Shown here one piece after another: positions 25,654-34,810 of a stretch of 64,000 nucleotides of DNA; within the stretch, counting starts at the first letter, position 1, and every line of letters begins with the position of its first letter. The notes below the pieces were generated by a model, which searched no databases, was not told the origin of the DNA, and worked only from the letters and a program-made list of their open reading frames with translations. A program made the translations under genes and the position numbers. The stretch is from NCBI GenBank assembly GCA_009663185.1, contig VJZX01000012.1, forward strand, positions 32,601 through 96,600, given 5' to 3'. Origin of the DNA: Isoptericola halalbus (GTDB taxonomy: Bacteria > Actinomycetota > Actinomycetes > Actinomycetales > Cellulomonadaceae).

Positions 25654-26928
25654 ATGAGACTCACGACCTCACGCGCCCCGGCCGCGGCGCTCGCAGCGGC
25701 CGTCGCACTCTCCCTGGGCCTGACGGCCTGCTCGAGCGCCCAGCCCGCCGACGGGAGCTCGGGCGGCGACGGGTCGCTGAGCCTGTGGATCTGGCCCGGC
25801 GGACTGAGCGAGACCGTCGTCGAGACCGTCACCGACGAGTACGCCGGCGGGGACCTCGAGGTGTCGGTCATCGGCGACGACTTCAAGAACAAGCTGCTCA
25901 CCAGCTTCACGGCCCGCTCCGACATTCCCGACATCACCGGCGTCAAGGGCGAGGACATGCCCTACTTCCTGCAGGAGCCGGATCTGTTCACCGACCTGAA
26001 CGAGCTCGGCATCGACGACATCGTCGGGGAGTTCCCGGAGTGGAAGCTCGCCGAGGCCACCACGGCGGACGGGAAGTTGCTCGGTCTGCCGATCGACATC
26101 GGCCCGACGGGGCTGTTCTACCGCGAGGACATCCTCTCCGACGCCGGCCTGCCCACCGACCCTGTCGAGCTCGCGGCCGCGACGTCGACGTGGGAGGACT
26201 ACTTCAGCTTCGGCGAGCAGCTCAAGGAGGCGACCGGCGCCCACCTCCAGGTCTCGCTGGGGGGCCTCTTCGGCATAGCGATGGGCCAGAGCGAGACCAA
26301 GTTCGTGAGCCCCGACGGCGAGTTCCTCGGCGAGAGCGACGCCGTGCGCCACGCCTGGGACCTCGCGGTGGAGGCCCGGGACCGTGGCCTGGTGGCCGGG
26401 CTCGAGGACGGCAGCCCCGACTGGGCCTCCGCGGTCAACGCCGGCGCCCTGCCGACGCTGGTGGGTGCGGCGTGGTACGCCGGCGACATCAAGGGCAACG
26501 CGGCCGACACCGCCGGCCTGTGGCGCGTCACGCAGACGCCCGGCGGGCCCGCGAACATCGGCGGCTCGTTCCTGACGATCCCCGCCGCCACCGAGGACAA
26601 GGCCGCGGCGCTCGAGGTCGTCAAGGCTCTCCTGAGCCCCGCGAACGAGGCCGTCATGTACACCGAGACCGGCAACTTCCCGGCCCGCACCGCGGCCTTC
26701 GACGAGCCCGGCCTGCACGACGGCGACGACTTCTTCGGCGGTCAGGACACGGTTGCGGTGTTCGCCGAGGCCTCGGAGAACATGCCGATCGTCTACAACA
26801 GCCCGCTCGACAACCAGGTCTCCGCCCCCTACTTCACGGAGCTGGGCAACGTGCAGACCGGCAAGGACCCTGACCAGGCGTGGGCCGACGCGGTGGCCGC
26901 GGCCAAGGCGGCCCTGGAGTCCTCGTGA
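25654..26928 (+). CDS. Sugar ABC transporter substrate-binding lipoprotein
   Basis: A 424-aa protein starting at the ATG after GGAGAAGAA. The signal peptide ends in lipobox LGLTAC, with the lipid Cys at about residue 27. The mature protein opens with SLSLWIWPGGLSETVVETV and shows the family-1 binding-protein pattern. Its last codon overlaps the next start (GTGA). It binds the sugar for the two permeases downstream. The operon also encodes alpha-L-fucosidase and a kinase, so a fucosylated oligosaccharide is the best guess for cargo. Confidence 0.92.
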   Translation: MRLTTSRAPAAALAAAVALSLGLTACSSAQPADGSSGGDGSLSLWIWPGGLSETVVETVTDEYAGGDLEVSVIGDDFKNKLLTSFTARSDIPDITGVKGEDMPYFLQEPDLFTDLNELGIDDIVGEFPEWKLAEATTADGKLLGLPIDIGPTGLFYREDILSDAGLPTDPVELAAATSTWEDYFSFGEQLKEATGAHLQVSLGGLFGIAMGQSETKFVSPDGEFLGESDAVRHAWDLAVEARDRGLVAGLEDGSPDWASAVNAGALPTLVGAAWYAGDIKGNAADTAGLWRVTQTPGGPANIGGSFLTIPAATEDKAAALEVVKALLSPANEAVMYTETGNFPARTAAFDEPGLHDGDDFFGGQDTVAVFAEASENMPIVYNSPLDNQVSAPYFTELGNVQTGKDPDQAWADAVAAAKAALESS

Positions 26929-27884
26929 CGCTCACCGCTCGTACGGTGACGGCTGGGGCGCGCGCCTCGACGCGCCCCAGCCGGCGTCGGACCACTCCGG
27001 TCTGGCCGATGTACGTCGCGATCGCGCCGTTCTTCGTCCTCTTCCTGTGCTTCGGCCTGTACCCGACGGCGTCCTCCCTCGTCCTGTCCTTCCAGAAGTG
27101 GAACGGCCTCGGCTCCGCGGAATGGGTCGGCGTCGACAACTACGTGCGGCTCTTCTCCGACACGACGTTCTGGCTCTCGGTGCGCAACACGTTCATCATC
27201 TTCGCCCTCTCGACGATCCCGATGATGATCATCGCGCTGGCCGTGGCCGCGATGCTCAACAACGCCGTGCGCTACAGCACGACCCTGCGGATCGCCTACT
27301 TCGTGCCGAACATCACGTCGGTGGTCGCGATGGCGATCCTCTTCGGCGCGATCTTCGGCGAGACGTTCGGGCTTGCCAACGCACTCCTCAACGGGCTCGG
27401 CCTGCCGGACTTCCGATGGTTCTCCACTCCGTTCGGCATCCAGCTCACCGTGTCCATCCTCATCACGTACCAGTGGACCGGGTACAACGCGATCATCTTC
27501 CTCGCGGGCATGCAGTCCATCAGCAGCGAGGTCTACGAGGCGGCCACGATGGACGGCGCCGGCCCGGTCCGGAGCTTCTTCTCCATCACGATCCCGCTGC
27601 TGCGCCCGACGATCATCTTCGTCCTCATCGTGTCGATCATCACGGGGCTGCAGAGCTTCACCGAGGCACAGGTGCTCACGAGCAGCGCCAGCACCACGAA
27701 CCCCAACAGCGGCGGGGCCGGCCAAGGCGCTCTCACGATGGTCCTGTACTTCTACCAGCAGGCCTTCAGCTACAACAAGCTCGGCTACGGCGCCGCGATC
27801 GCGTGGGGGATCTTCCTCATCATCCTCGTCTTCGTGATCATCAGCTGGCGCTACAGCCTCAAGAGGGAGGACCCGACGCGATGA
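26925..27884 (+). CDS. Carbohydrate ABC transporter permease (MalF type)
   Basis: A 319-aa CUT1 permease. The GTG overlaps the stop of the binding-protein gene, which sets the start and excludes the longer frame that begins inside it. Six predicted helices follow a basic tail (RPSRRRTTP), and the EAA loop is VYEAATMDGAGPVRSFFSIT (about residues 204-223). It pairs with the MalG-type protein encoded next. No ATPase gene is in the operon. Confidence 0.93.
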   Translation: MTLTARTVTAGARASTRPSRRRTTPVWPMYVAIAPFFVLFLCFGLYPTASSLVLSFQKWNGLGSAEWVGVDNYVRLFSDTTFWLSVRNTFIIFALSTIPMMIIALAVAAMLNNAVRYSTTLRIAYFVPNITSVVAMAILFGAIFGETFGLANALLNGLGLPDFRWFSTPFGIQLTVSILITYQWTGYNAIIFLAGMQSISSEVYEAATMDGAGPVRSFFSITIPLLRPTIIFVLIVSIITGLQSFTEAQVLTSSASTTNPNSGGAGQGALTMVLYFYQQAFSYNKLGYGAAIAWGIFLIILVFVIISWRYSLKREDPTR

Positions 27885-28774
27885 GCGCCACCGTCACGTC
27901 AGAACTCTCGACAGCGAGCTCGAGCGCGCTCCCGGAGCGTCCCGCGCCGCCCGGCAGACGCCGTCGTCGTCAGGTGGGGCTCTACCTGATGCTGACGTCC
28001 GGCGCCCTGGTCTCCGTCTTCCCGCTCTACTGGCTCGCCGTGATCGCGAGCAACACCACGAGCGACATCTACCGGTCGCCGCCCAAGCTCCTGCCCGGCG
28101 GCCACCTCGTGGAGAACATCGGCAAGGTCTTCGACCGGGTCGACTTCCTCGCTCCGCTGGCGAACACCGTCGTGGTGGCGGTCTCCGTCACGTTCCTGGT
28201 GCTCTTCTTCGACTCGCTGGCGGCGTTCGCGTTCGCGAAGTTTGACTTCCCGGGCCGCAACGCGCTGTTCACGCTCGTGCTCGTGATGTTCATGCTGCCG
28301 ATGCAGCTGGCCATCATCCCGCAGTTCATCACGATGGTGAACCTGGGCTGGGTCGGGCACCTGCACGCGCTCATCATCCCCGCGGCCGCGAACGCCTTCG
28401 GCATCTTCTGGCTGCGCCAGTACATCAGCTCCGCGGTTCCCGACGAGCTGATGGACGCCTCCGTGATCGACGGCGCCGGCTTCATGCGCCAGTACGTCAC
28501 CGTGTGCCTGCCGCTGATCCGACCGGGCCTGGGTTTCCTCGGGCTGTTCACCTTCATCTCGACGTGGAACGACTACCTGTGGCCGCTCACCGTCCTGACC
28601 GATCCGGACCGGGTCACGCTGCAGGTGGCGCTGGCGCAGCTCAAGTCGGCGTTCGGCCAGGACTACGGGATGATCATGGCCGGCGCCCTGCTGGCGGTCG
28701 TGCCTCTCCTTGTCGTCTTCCTCATCGGGGCTCGGCAGTTCATCGGAGACATCGCGAAGGGGGCGATCCGGTGA
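27881..28774 (+). CDS. Carbohydrate ABC transporter permease (MalG type)
   Basis: A 297-aa permease with a Ser/Pro-rich N-terminal tail and a PGRRRRRQ basic patch, six predicted helices and the EAA loop ELMDASVIDGAGFMRQYVTV. Its ATG overlaps the stop of the MalF-type gene (ATGA) and its stop overlaps the GTG of the fucosidase gene (GTGA). The four genes from binding protein to fucosidase are thus translationally chained. Confidence 0.93.
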   Translation: MSATVTSELSTASSSALPERPAPPGRRRRRQVGLYLMLTSGALVSVFPLYWLAVIASNTTSDIYRSPPKLLPGGHLVENIGKVFDRVDFLAPLANTVVVAVSVTFLVLFFDSLAAFAFAKFDFPGRNALFTLVLVMFMLPMQLAIIPQFITMVNLGWVGHLHALIIPAAANAFGIFWLRQYISSAVPDELMDASVIDGAGFMRQYVTVCLPLIRPGLGFLGLFTFISTWNDYLWPLTVLTDPDRVTLQVALAQLKSAFGQDYGMIMAGALLAVVPLLVVFLIGARQFIGDIAKGAIR

Positions 28775-30093
28775 CCCCCGCGGGGATCGTCGCGGTCGAC
28801 GACGCCGTGCGTGCCGAGGCCGTCGACCGGATGCGCGAGCGCCGCTTCGGGATGTTCATCCACTGGGGGCTGTACTCCCTCGCTGCCCGCAACGAGTGGA
28901 TGCGGCACCGCGAACGGACGCCCGACGTCGACTACCGGCGCTACCTCGACCACTTCGAGCCGGACCTGTTCGACCCCGCGGCCTGGGCCGACCTCGCCGC
29001 GGAGGCCGGGATGCGGTACGTCGTGGCGACCACCAAGCACCACGAGGGCTTCTGCCTGTGGGACAGCGCGTACACCGACTTCTCCGTCGCCGCGACTCCG
29101 TGGGGACGGGACCTGATCGGCCCGATCACGAAGGCCTTCCGCGAGCGCGGCCTCGGCGTCGGGCTGTACCACTCGCTCATCGACTGGCACCACCCGCAGT
29201 TCCCGATCGACGGTCTGCACCCGCTGCGCGACGACGACGCGGCGCGTGCGGAGTCGCGCGACGTCGGCGTGTACCGCGAGTACCTGCACGCCCAGGTGGT
29301 CGAGCTGCTCACCCGGTACGGCGTCATCGACCAGCTGTTCTTCGACTTCTCGTATGAGGACCACGTCCACGAGGGCACGCCGGTCTGGGGCGGCAAGGGC
29401 GCGCGGGACTGGGGCAGCGAGGAGCTGCTCGCGACAGTGCGGCGACTGCAGCCGGGCATCCTGGTCAACGACCGGCTCGGCATCGGTGGCGACTACCTGA
29501 CGCCGGAGCAGTACCAGCCGGCGGCGGCGCCGACTGTCGACGGCCGGCCCGCGATGTGGGAGGCGTGCCAGACGATCAACGGCAGCTGGGGCTACGACCG
29601 CGACAACGCCGCGGCCAAGTCGCCCGACCTGCTGCTGCGGATGCTCGTCGACACGGTGGCGAAGAACGGCAACCTGCTGCTCAACGTCGGGCCGACCGCT
29701 CGGGGCGAGCTCGACCCCGTGGCCGTGGACACGCTGCGGGCCATCGGCCGGTGGATGGCCCGGCACGGGCGGGCGATCCACGGCGCGGGCCCGTCCGCGT
29801 ACTCCGCGCCGCCGGACTGCCGGTACACCCAGCGCGGGAACCGCCTCTACCTGCACCTGTTCTCGTGGCCGTTCGAGGCGGTGCATCTGCCCGGGCTCGC
29901 CGGCCGGGTGGAGTACGCCCAGCTCCTGCACGACGCGTCCGAGATCCCGACGGAGGTGCTGCCGACGGACCAGGAGTCGCACATGACCAGCGCCGCGGGC
30001 ACCGGGGAGGACACCCTGACCCTGTGGCTGCCGGTGCGGCGACCCGACGTCGCCATCCCGGTCGTGGAGCTGTTCCTGCGTGAGAACGGCTGA
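28771..30093 (+). CDS. Alpha-L-fucosidase, glycoside hydrolase family 29
   Basis: A 440-aa enzyme without a signal peptide. RRFGMFIHWGLYSLAARNEW near the N-terminus and ATTKHHEGFCLWDS are GH29 hallmarks (the HW and KHH substrate-binding residues). The nucleophile is Asp192 in QLFFDFSYED, and the later WEACQTINGSWGYDRDN and NGNLLLNVGP are also typical. A C-terminal beta domain follows. It hydrolyses alpha-L-fucosides with retention. The GTG is coupled to the permease stop. Being cytoplasmic and co-transcribed with an importer, it probably trims imported fuco-oligosaccharides; the fucose-isomerase gene at 5385 could take the product. Confidence 0.95.
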   Translation: MTPAGIVAVDDAVRAEAVDRMRERRFGMFIHWGLYSLAARNEWMRHRERTPDVDYRRYLDHFEPDLFDPAAWADLAAEAGMRYVVATTKHHEGFCLWDSAYTDFSVAATPWGRDLIGPITKAFRERGLGVGLYHSLIDWHHPQFPIDGLHPLRDDDAARAESRDVGVYREYLHAQVVELLTRYGVIDQLFFDFSYEDHVHEGTPVWGGKGARDWGSEELLATVRRLQPGILVNDRLGIGGDYLTPEQYQPAAAPTVDGRPAMWEACQTINGSWGYDRDNAAAKSPDLLLRMLVDTVAKNGNLLLNVGPTARGELDPVAVDTLRAIGRWMARHGRAIHGAGPSAYSAPPDCRYTQRGNRLYLHLFSWPFEAVHLPGLAGRVEYAQLLHDASEIPTEVLPTDQESHMTSAAGTGEDTLTLWLPVRRPDVAIPVVELFLRENG

Positions 30094-30135
30094 CCGCGGT
30101 CCTGGCCCGCTGAAGGCGCCGGGCGGCGCCGGGTG

Positions 30136-31384
30136 TCAAGGGCCGAGCAGGGCCGCCGGTACGACCGCGATCCCGTCCGGCCGGCGGTAAGCGTGCGGTC
30201 CGGCGGTCACGACGATGGCGTCGACGAGGTCGTCTCCGATCTTGGTCTGCAGCCACCGCAGATGTTTGAGGTCGGCGTCGGTCGGCGTGGGCGTCAGTTT
30301 CGTCTCGATCGCGAGCACCCGACCGTCGGGCCGCTCGACGATGACGTCGACCTCATGATCCCCGTTGCGTGTTCGCAGGTGTGACGTCGTCGCTCCGCTG
30401 ACCTGGGAATAGACCTGGACGCACAGGGCGACCAGGTGCTCGAACAGCGGACCTAGCATGTGGGCGTGCCGCCCGCGCAAGAGAGACTCGGGAGTGGCTC
30501 CCAGGAGCCGGGCAGCCAGTCCCGGATCGGCGAGCTGGTGCTTGGGCGAGCTCGCCAGTCGGTCGAACTCGTTGTGCGTGGGCAGCCAGGCTGGCAGCGG
30601 GTCGAGGATCCACAGCGCGCTGAGCACGTCGCGGTAGGCGATCGTGGTACTGCGCGCAGGCTTGTCCCCCTCGCCAGGGGTCGCCGCCTCGAGGATGCGG
30701 GTGTACTGCGTGGTCGTGGACGTCGCCGCTGCATACGCAGCCATCCATGACATGAGAACGCCGGGTTTGCGCACGGGGTATCCCTGCTCGGGGAACTCTC
30801 GTTGGGCGACGTTCTGCAGGTATCCGTCCAGGAGCGACGGCCGGATACGCGGGGGCTCGTCGTGGATGCCAGGGAACCCGGAGGCGACAATCTCCTCCGC
30901 ATAGTCGGACAACCGCACCGCGGTCGCCCCAGACACCTCCGTGTCGCCGTCGAGCAGGGACGCAAGGCTCACCGTCGGGGTCTCGACGCCGCGCTCCATG
31001 AGGCTGAGCGGCCGCATCCGGAACGGCACGATGCGTCCGGCTCCCGAGTGCACGGTGGGCCCCTCGCGGGGCTGAGCTTCCCGTCAGGATCAAGTGTCCG
31101 CGCGGCACCCCTGCGTCGACCGCCCGGCGAGCCCGGTCCCACGACTCGGGCCATCGCTGCCACTCGTCGATCAGCACCGGTCCGGGAAGAGTCTCCAAGA
31201 CCTCGGGCTGGGCAGCGAACGTCGTTCGCTCGACCTCGCTGTCGAGCGAGATCACTGTTCGCGCGCGCCGGCTCGCCGTCGCCGTCTTGCCCACGCCCTT
31301 GGCTCCCTCGATGGCGACGGCGCGAAGGTTCGGCTGCAGCTCGTCGAGCAGGGTGTCGATCACGCGGCGTCGGTAGGTGCTCAC
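30136..31384 (-). pseudogene. AAA/DUF4143-type ATPase, second copy, broken by a +1 frameshift
   Basis: The N-terminal part (GTG at 31384) reads RRRVIDTLLDELQPNLRA, Walker A EGAKGVGKTATASRR, Walker B VLIDEWQRWPESWD and TGSSAPRG, then loses homology. The remainder continues in another frame from VHSGAGRIVPFRMRPLSLME to the end AVVPAALLGP, in register with the intact paralogue at 17739-19010. The shift falls in a run of four G (31060-31063 on minus); removing one G restores the frame. The joined product would be about 415 aa. It could be a real pseudogene, a phase-variable tract, or a sequence error. A 23-bp phased repeat array begins 10 bp upstream of the start. Confidence 0.88.
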
Positions 31385-31393
31385 CTGTCAAAA

Positions 31394-31485
31394 CTACATC
31401 TAGCAGGATGTGTACGCTACATCTAGCAGAACTTCTACACTCCAAAAAGCAGAGACGCCACGCTACATCGAGCAGGTCCGGCACC
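31394..31485. repeat. Four phased 23-bp repeats upstream of the second ATPase copy
   Basis: Units start at 31394, 31417, 31440 and 31463, exactly 23 bp apart. Units 1 and 2 begin CTACATCTAGCAG, unit 4 CTACATCGAGCAG and unit 3 the degenerate CTCCAAAAAGCAG. The last 10 bp of each unit vary. The repeat word is unrelated to the GCACACAC word upstream of the intact paralogue, but the period and position are the same. Within each word CTA and TAG form a short dyad. Confidence 0.85.
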
Positions 31486-31655
31486 GAGGATGCCGTCAGA
31501 CCGTTCTTGTACCGGCGCGTCTCCGACCGCACCCACACCGGTACTGCACTGCGGCTCATCCGCCGGCGACCAACCCCTGTCGCCGTCGTTCGGCGTGTCG
31601 GAACCAGGCTCCTGAACTAGGTTTCCTTGCACAACGGTGAACGGAGACGAGCCTT

Positions 31656-32684
31656 GTGACGCACACCGAACCGTGGCTCCGCATCATCGAGGATGCCCGC
31701 CACTACCCGTCCCCGCACAACTCGCAGCCCATCAAGCTCCGGCCGGTCGACTCCCGCGCCGCGGAGGTCTACTACGACCTCGACCTGGGTCTCCCCGCCG
31801 AGTCGTTCGGTATCCCCTTCGGTCACGTCTGCGCGGGCGTCTTCCTGGAGTCGCTTCGTACCGTGGCGGAGGGGTTCGGGTACGGCGTGGCGGAGAGCCT
31901 CGACCACTCGGAGATGGATTTCGGAGGCACTGACCGTCTGCACTCGCTCGGCACGGTGACCCTCACACCCCAGCCCGTGACCGAGCAGGCGCAGGAACGC
32001 CTGCAGTTGTTCCGGGCGCGGCGCACGTCCCGCCGTCCGTACGACGCGAGGTTGGTTCCCGCCGAGGCCATCATGGCCGCGACCGAGGTGGCGAACGCCG
32101 GCGGCCACACCTTCCACACCACCTCGGACCGTCGGACCGTGCGCAGACTGGTGCACATCAACCAGGCAACGCTGTTCTCCGATCTGCGCAAAAGCGCGGT
32201 GTACGAGGAGATCATGACCTGGTTGCGCTTCAGCAAGGAGGAGGCCCGCAATCGGGCCGACGGCCTGAGCGCCGAGGCGATGCTCATGCCCGGCAGCCTG
32301 CTGAGGTTCGCGATGACCCACCGTGGCCTGTGGGAGGCGCCGGTCATCGGCGGGGCTATCCGCGCCATGTACCTGAACACCATGCGCGGCGTCCGCCAGC
32401 TCGGCTGGCTGGAGGGCCCGTTCGGAAAGCCGACCGACTACGTCGAAGCCGGCCGCACCTTCATGAAGGTCTGGCTCGAGCTCACCGCCCACGGCGTCTG
32501 GCTCCACCCGTTCGGGACGGTCATCACCAACCCAGACTCGCACCGCGCCTTCGCGCGGGAGGTGGCCGCCGACGAGAGCGGGGACCGCATGACCTGGATG
32601 CTCTTCCGGTTCGGGTACAGCAAGACCCCGCCCTTGGCACACCGTCGTCCCGCGACGTCGATGCTGATCGGAGCTACCTCATGA
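31656..32684 (+). CDS. Nitroreductase-like flavoprotein (two-lobed, Acg type)
   Basis: A 342-aa protein. SPHNSQP (about residues 18-24) and RRTSRRPYDARLVP (about 123-136) are nitroreductase-fold FMN-contact motifs, arranged as in the larger monomer-like Acg/Rv3131-type proteins rather than the 200-aa dimeric enzymes. GGAGA lies about 10 nt before the GTG. The stop overlaps the start of a PaaK-like gene (ATGA), so the two are co-expressed. In the Acg group the flavin is bound but reductase activity is often lost. The substrate is unknown. Confidence 0.75.
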   Translation: MTHTEPWLRIIEDARHYPSPHNSQPIKLRPVDSRAAEVYYDLDLGLPAESFGIPFGHVCAGVFLESLRTVAEGFGYGVAESLDHSEMDFGGTDRLHSLGTVTLTPQPVTEQAQERLQLFRARRTSRRPYDARLVPAEAIMAATEVANAGGHTFHTTSDRRTVRRLVHINQATLFSDLRKSAVYEEIMTWLRFSKEEARNRADGLSAEAMLMPGSLLRFAMTHRGLWEAPVIGGAIRAMYLNTMRGVRQLGWLEGPFGKPTDYVEAGRTFMKVWLELTAHGVWLHPFGTVITNPDSHRAFAREVAADESGDRMTWMLFRFGYSKTPPLAHRRPATSMLIGATS

Positions 32685-34261
32685 AGCGTCTTCTCGCCTT
32701 CGCGCTCGTGGGCCTGGTCGACGGCGTCGTCCGCCCGCTCACGCACAGCGTCCACACCCACAAGCTGCTCCTCGGCCCGGGGATCGAGCCCCTGCGATGG
32801 TGGTTCGGCCGGCGACGTGCCTGGCACACCTTCGAGCTCGCGGCCCGCCACGTGCCCGCCTACCGCGCCTTTCTCGCGGAGCGCGGCCGCGGCGGACGCC
32901 TGCGGTTCAGAGGCTCGCTGACCGAGGCCTTCCGTCAGATCCCGGAGATGGACAAGGAGTCCTACATCAAGCGGTGGAGCATCCCGGACCGCTGTTTCGG
33001 TGGAGAGCTCCCTCGTCGCGGCGTCGTGGTCGACGAATCGTCCGGCAGCTCGGGGACGCCGACGAGCTGGGTCCGCGGGCGTGAGGAGCGCGCCGCGACA
33101 CGTCAGCTGCTCCAGGTGGGCTTCGCGCGGACTGCGTCCACCCTGACCAAGCAGCCGTTCGTGCTGAACGCGTTCTCCCTGGGGGCGTGGGCGACCGGCA
33201 TGAACGTCACGACATCGCTGACCGAGATCACGATGATCAAGTCCTGCGGGCCCGACAAGGACAAGATCATCAGCACGATGAAGGAGTTCGGGACCGACTA
33301 CACCTACATCATCACCAGCTACCCGCCGTTCCTGAAGTCACTGTTCGACGACGACCGGCTGGACTGGGACGAGTACGACATCGTTGCCGCGTTCGGGGGT
33401 GAGGGCATCAGCGAGAACATGCGCTCCCACATCCTGCGCTACGCCCACAGCGCGTTCGGTTCCTACGGGGCCAGCGACCTCGAGATCAACCTCAGCATCG
33501 AGACCGACTTCACCGTCGCGCTCCGACGTGCGATCAGCGAGGACCCGCGCCTGTCCGACCACCTGACCAAGACCGGTGAGTACGGCGTCCTGCCGATGAT
33601 CTTCCAGTTCAACCCGTACGACTACCTGGTGGAGAGCAACGATGACGGCGAGCTGATCGTCACGATCGTGCGGGACCGGAACATCAACCCGCGCATCCGG
33701 TACAACATCCACGACCGCGGTCACGTCATGCGCATGCGCGACCTTCTGCCCGTCCTGAAGGAGCTCGGCCACGACGAGGTCATCAGGGAGAAGTTCCTCG
33801 ATCTCCCGCTGCTGTTCCACTACGGGCGTTCGGACCTGTCCGTCGACTACAACGGCGCCGTCGTCGGCCCCGACGCGCTCCGGGACGTGATCTACAGCAA
33901 CGCGGAGCTGCTCGAGGCGGTCGAGAACCACCGCCTGATCAGCTACGAGGACGCGAACGGTGACCGGCAGCTCCACATCGCGCTCCAGCTGACCGCGGGC
34001 GCGACGGCTGCGGGCACTCTCGACCAGGCACGGTTCCGGGAGCTCGTGATGGACGAGCTTCGTCGCCGGAACGGGGACTTCCACAACGCGATCCGCACGG
34101 CGCCGGACGGCACGCTCCCCACCATCGCGTTTTACGCGTTCCACGCCGGACCGTTCGCCGAGGACGGCAGCAAGCTGAAGAACGAGTACGTCTGGCAGCT
34201 CCCGCAGGGCGGCCTGGACCGGTGGGAGGTCGACCTCACCCACGTCGTCGCGCGGCAATGA
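32681..34261 (+). CDS. PaaK/CapK-like adenylate-forming enzyme
   Basis: A 526-aa protein of the phenylacetate-CoA ligase/coenzyme F390 synthetase-like branch. The P-loop is VVDESSGSSGTPTSWVRG (about 118-135), the adenine-site motif is AHSAFGSYGASDLE (about 257-270) and a C-terminal domain with RIRYNIHDRGHVM follows. A hydrophobic N-terminal segment (LLAFALVGLVDGVV) may anchor it to the membrane. It should activate a carboxylic acid as its adenylate; whether CoA is the acceptor is unclear. It is translationally coupled to the nitroreductase-like gene. No aromatic-acid pathway genes are adjacent. Confidence 0.78.
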   Translation: MKRLLAFALVGLVDGVVRPLTHSVHTHKLLLGPGIEPLRWWFGRRRAWHTFELAARHVPAYRAFLAERGRGGRLRFRGSLTEAFRQIPEMDKESYIKRWSIPDRCFGGELPRRGVVVDESSGSSGTPTSWVRGREERAATRQLLQVGFARTASTLTKQPFVLNAFSLGAWATGMNVTTSLTEITMIKSCGPDKDKIISTMKEFGTDYTYIITSYPPFLKSLFDDDRLDWDEYDIVAAFGGEGISENMRSHILRYAHSAFGSYGASDLEINLSIETDFTVALRRAISEDPRLSDHLTKTGEYGVLPMIFQFNPYDYLVESNDDGELIVTIVRDRNINPRIRYNIHDRGHVMRMRDLLPVLKELGHDEVIREKFLDLPLLFHYGRSDLSVDYNGAVVGPDALRDVIYSNAELLEAVENHRLISYEDANGDRQLHIALQLTAGATAAGTLDQARFRELVMDELRRRNGDFHNAIRTAPDGTLPTIAFYAFHAGPFAEDGSKLKNEYVWQLPQGGLDRWEVDLTHVVARQ

Positions 34262-34311
34262 CCGCCGGTGGTTCCTCCCCAGGGGATCCGATCTCTGCGA
34301 CGATCGACGGC

Positions 34312-34740
34312 ATGAAGCAGGGCACCAGCATCGACGTGGCGGCCTCGCCGGACCGGGTGTGGGACGTGCTCGTCGACGTCGAGCGGTGGCCGGAGTGGAC
34401 TGACTCGGTGACCAGCGTCCGGCAGCTGGATTCCGGGCCCCTCGCCGTCGGGTCGCGAGTCGAGATCTCCCAGCCGCGGATCCCGACCGGCACGTACACG
34501 GTGACCGCGCTCGAACCCGGCCGCGCCTTCACGTGGGAGCAGCGACAGCCGGGCAGTACCGTGTCTGCGCACCACGAGTGCGCCCCGCTGCCCGACGGCG
34601 GCACCCGGGTCGAGCTGAGCGTCGTGATGAGCGGGGCAATCGGCGGGGTCGTCGGGCGGCTGTACCGAAAGCTCACCGACCAATACCTCGCCATGGAGGC
34701 GACGGGCCTGAAGTCCCGCGGGGAGACCATCGCGCCCTGA
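34312..34740 (+). CDS. SRPBCC (START-like) family protein
   Basis: A 142-aa single-domain protein: KQGTSIDVAASPDRVWDVLV and VERWPEWTDSV at the N-terminus and a long C-terminal helix (RLYRKLTDQYLAMEATGL) mark the polyketide-cyclase/START-like fold with a hydrophobic ligand cavity. The domain begins at this ATG. An in-frame ATG at 34258 overlapping the previous stop (ATGA) is an alternative that would add 18 residues and couple it to the PaaK-like gene. It probably binds a small hydrophobic ligand linked to the two enzymes upstream. Confidence 0.82.
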   Translation: MKQGTSIDVAASPDRVWDVLVDVERWPEWTDSVTSVRQLDSGPLAVGSRVEISQPRIPTGTYTVTALEPGRAFTWEQRQPGSTVSAHHECAPLPDGGTRVELSVVMSGAIGGVVGRLYRKLTDQYLAMEATGLKSRGETIAP

Positions 34741-34810
34741 AGCGCCGCGGTGCTCACTACATCGCCAGATGGCTCTTGGTGACGGGACCCCGAGGAGCGG
34801 TCCAGGTGCT

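Noticed and set aside
30094..30135. GGCGCC-rich possible terminator after the fucosidase gene
   Set aside because: The repeats are short and self-complementary in several ways, with no clear single stem or T-tract.
31394..31485. Considered as a CRISPR array
   Set aside because: Only 13-bp conserved words with 10-bp variable parts and three or four units; too short for repeat-spacer structure and no cas genes nearby.
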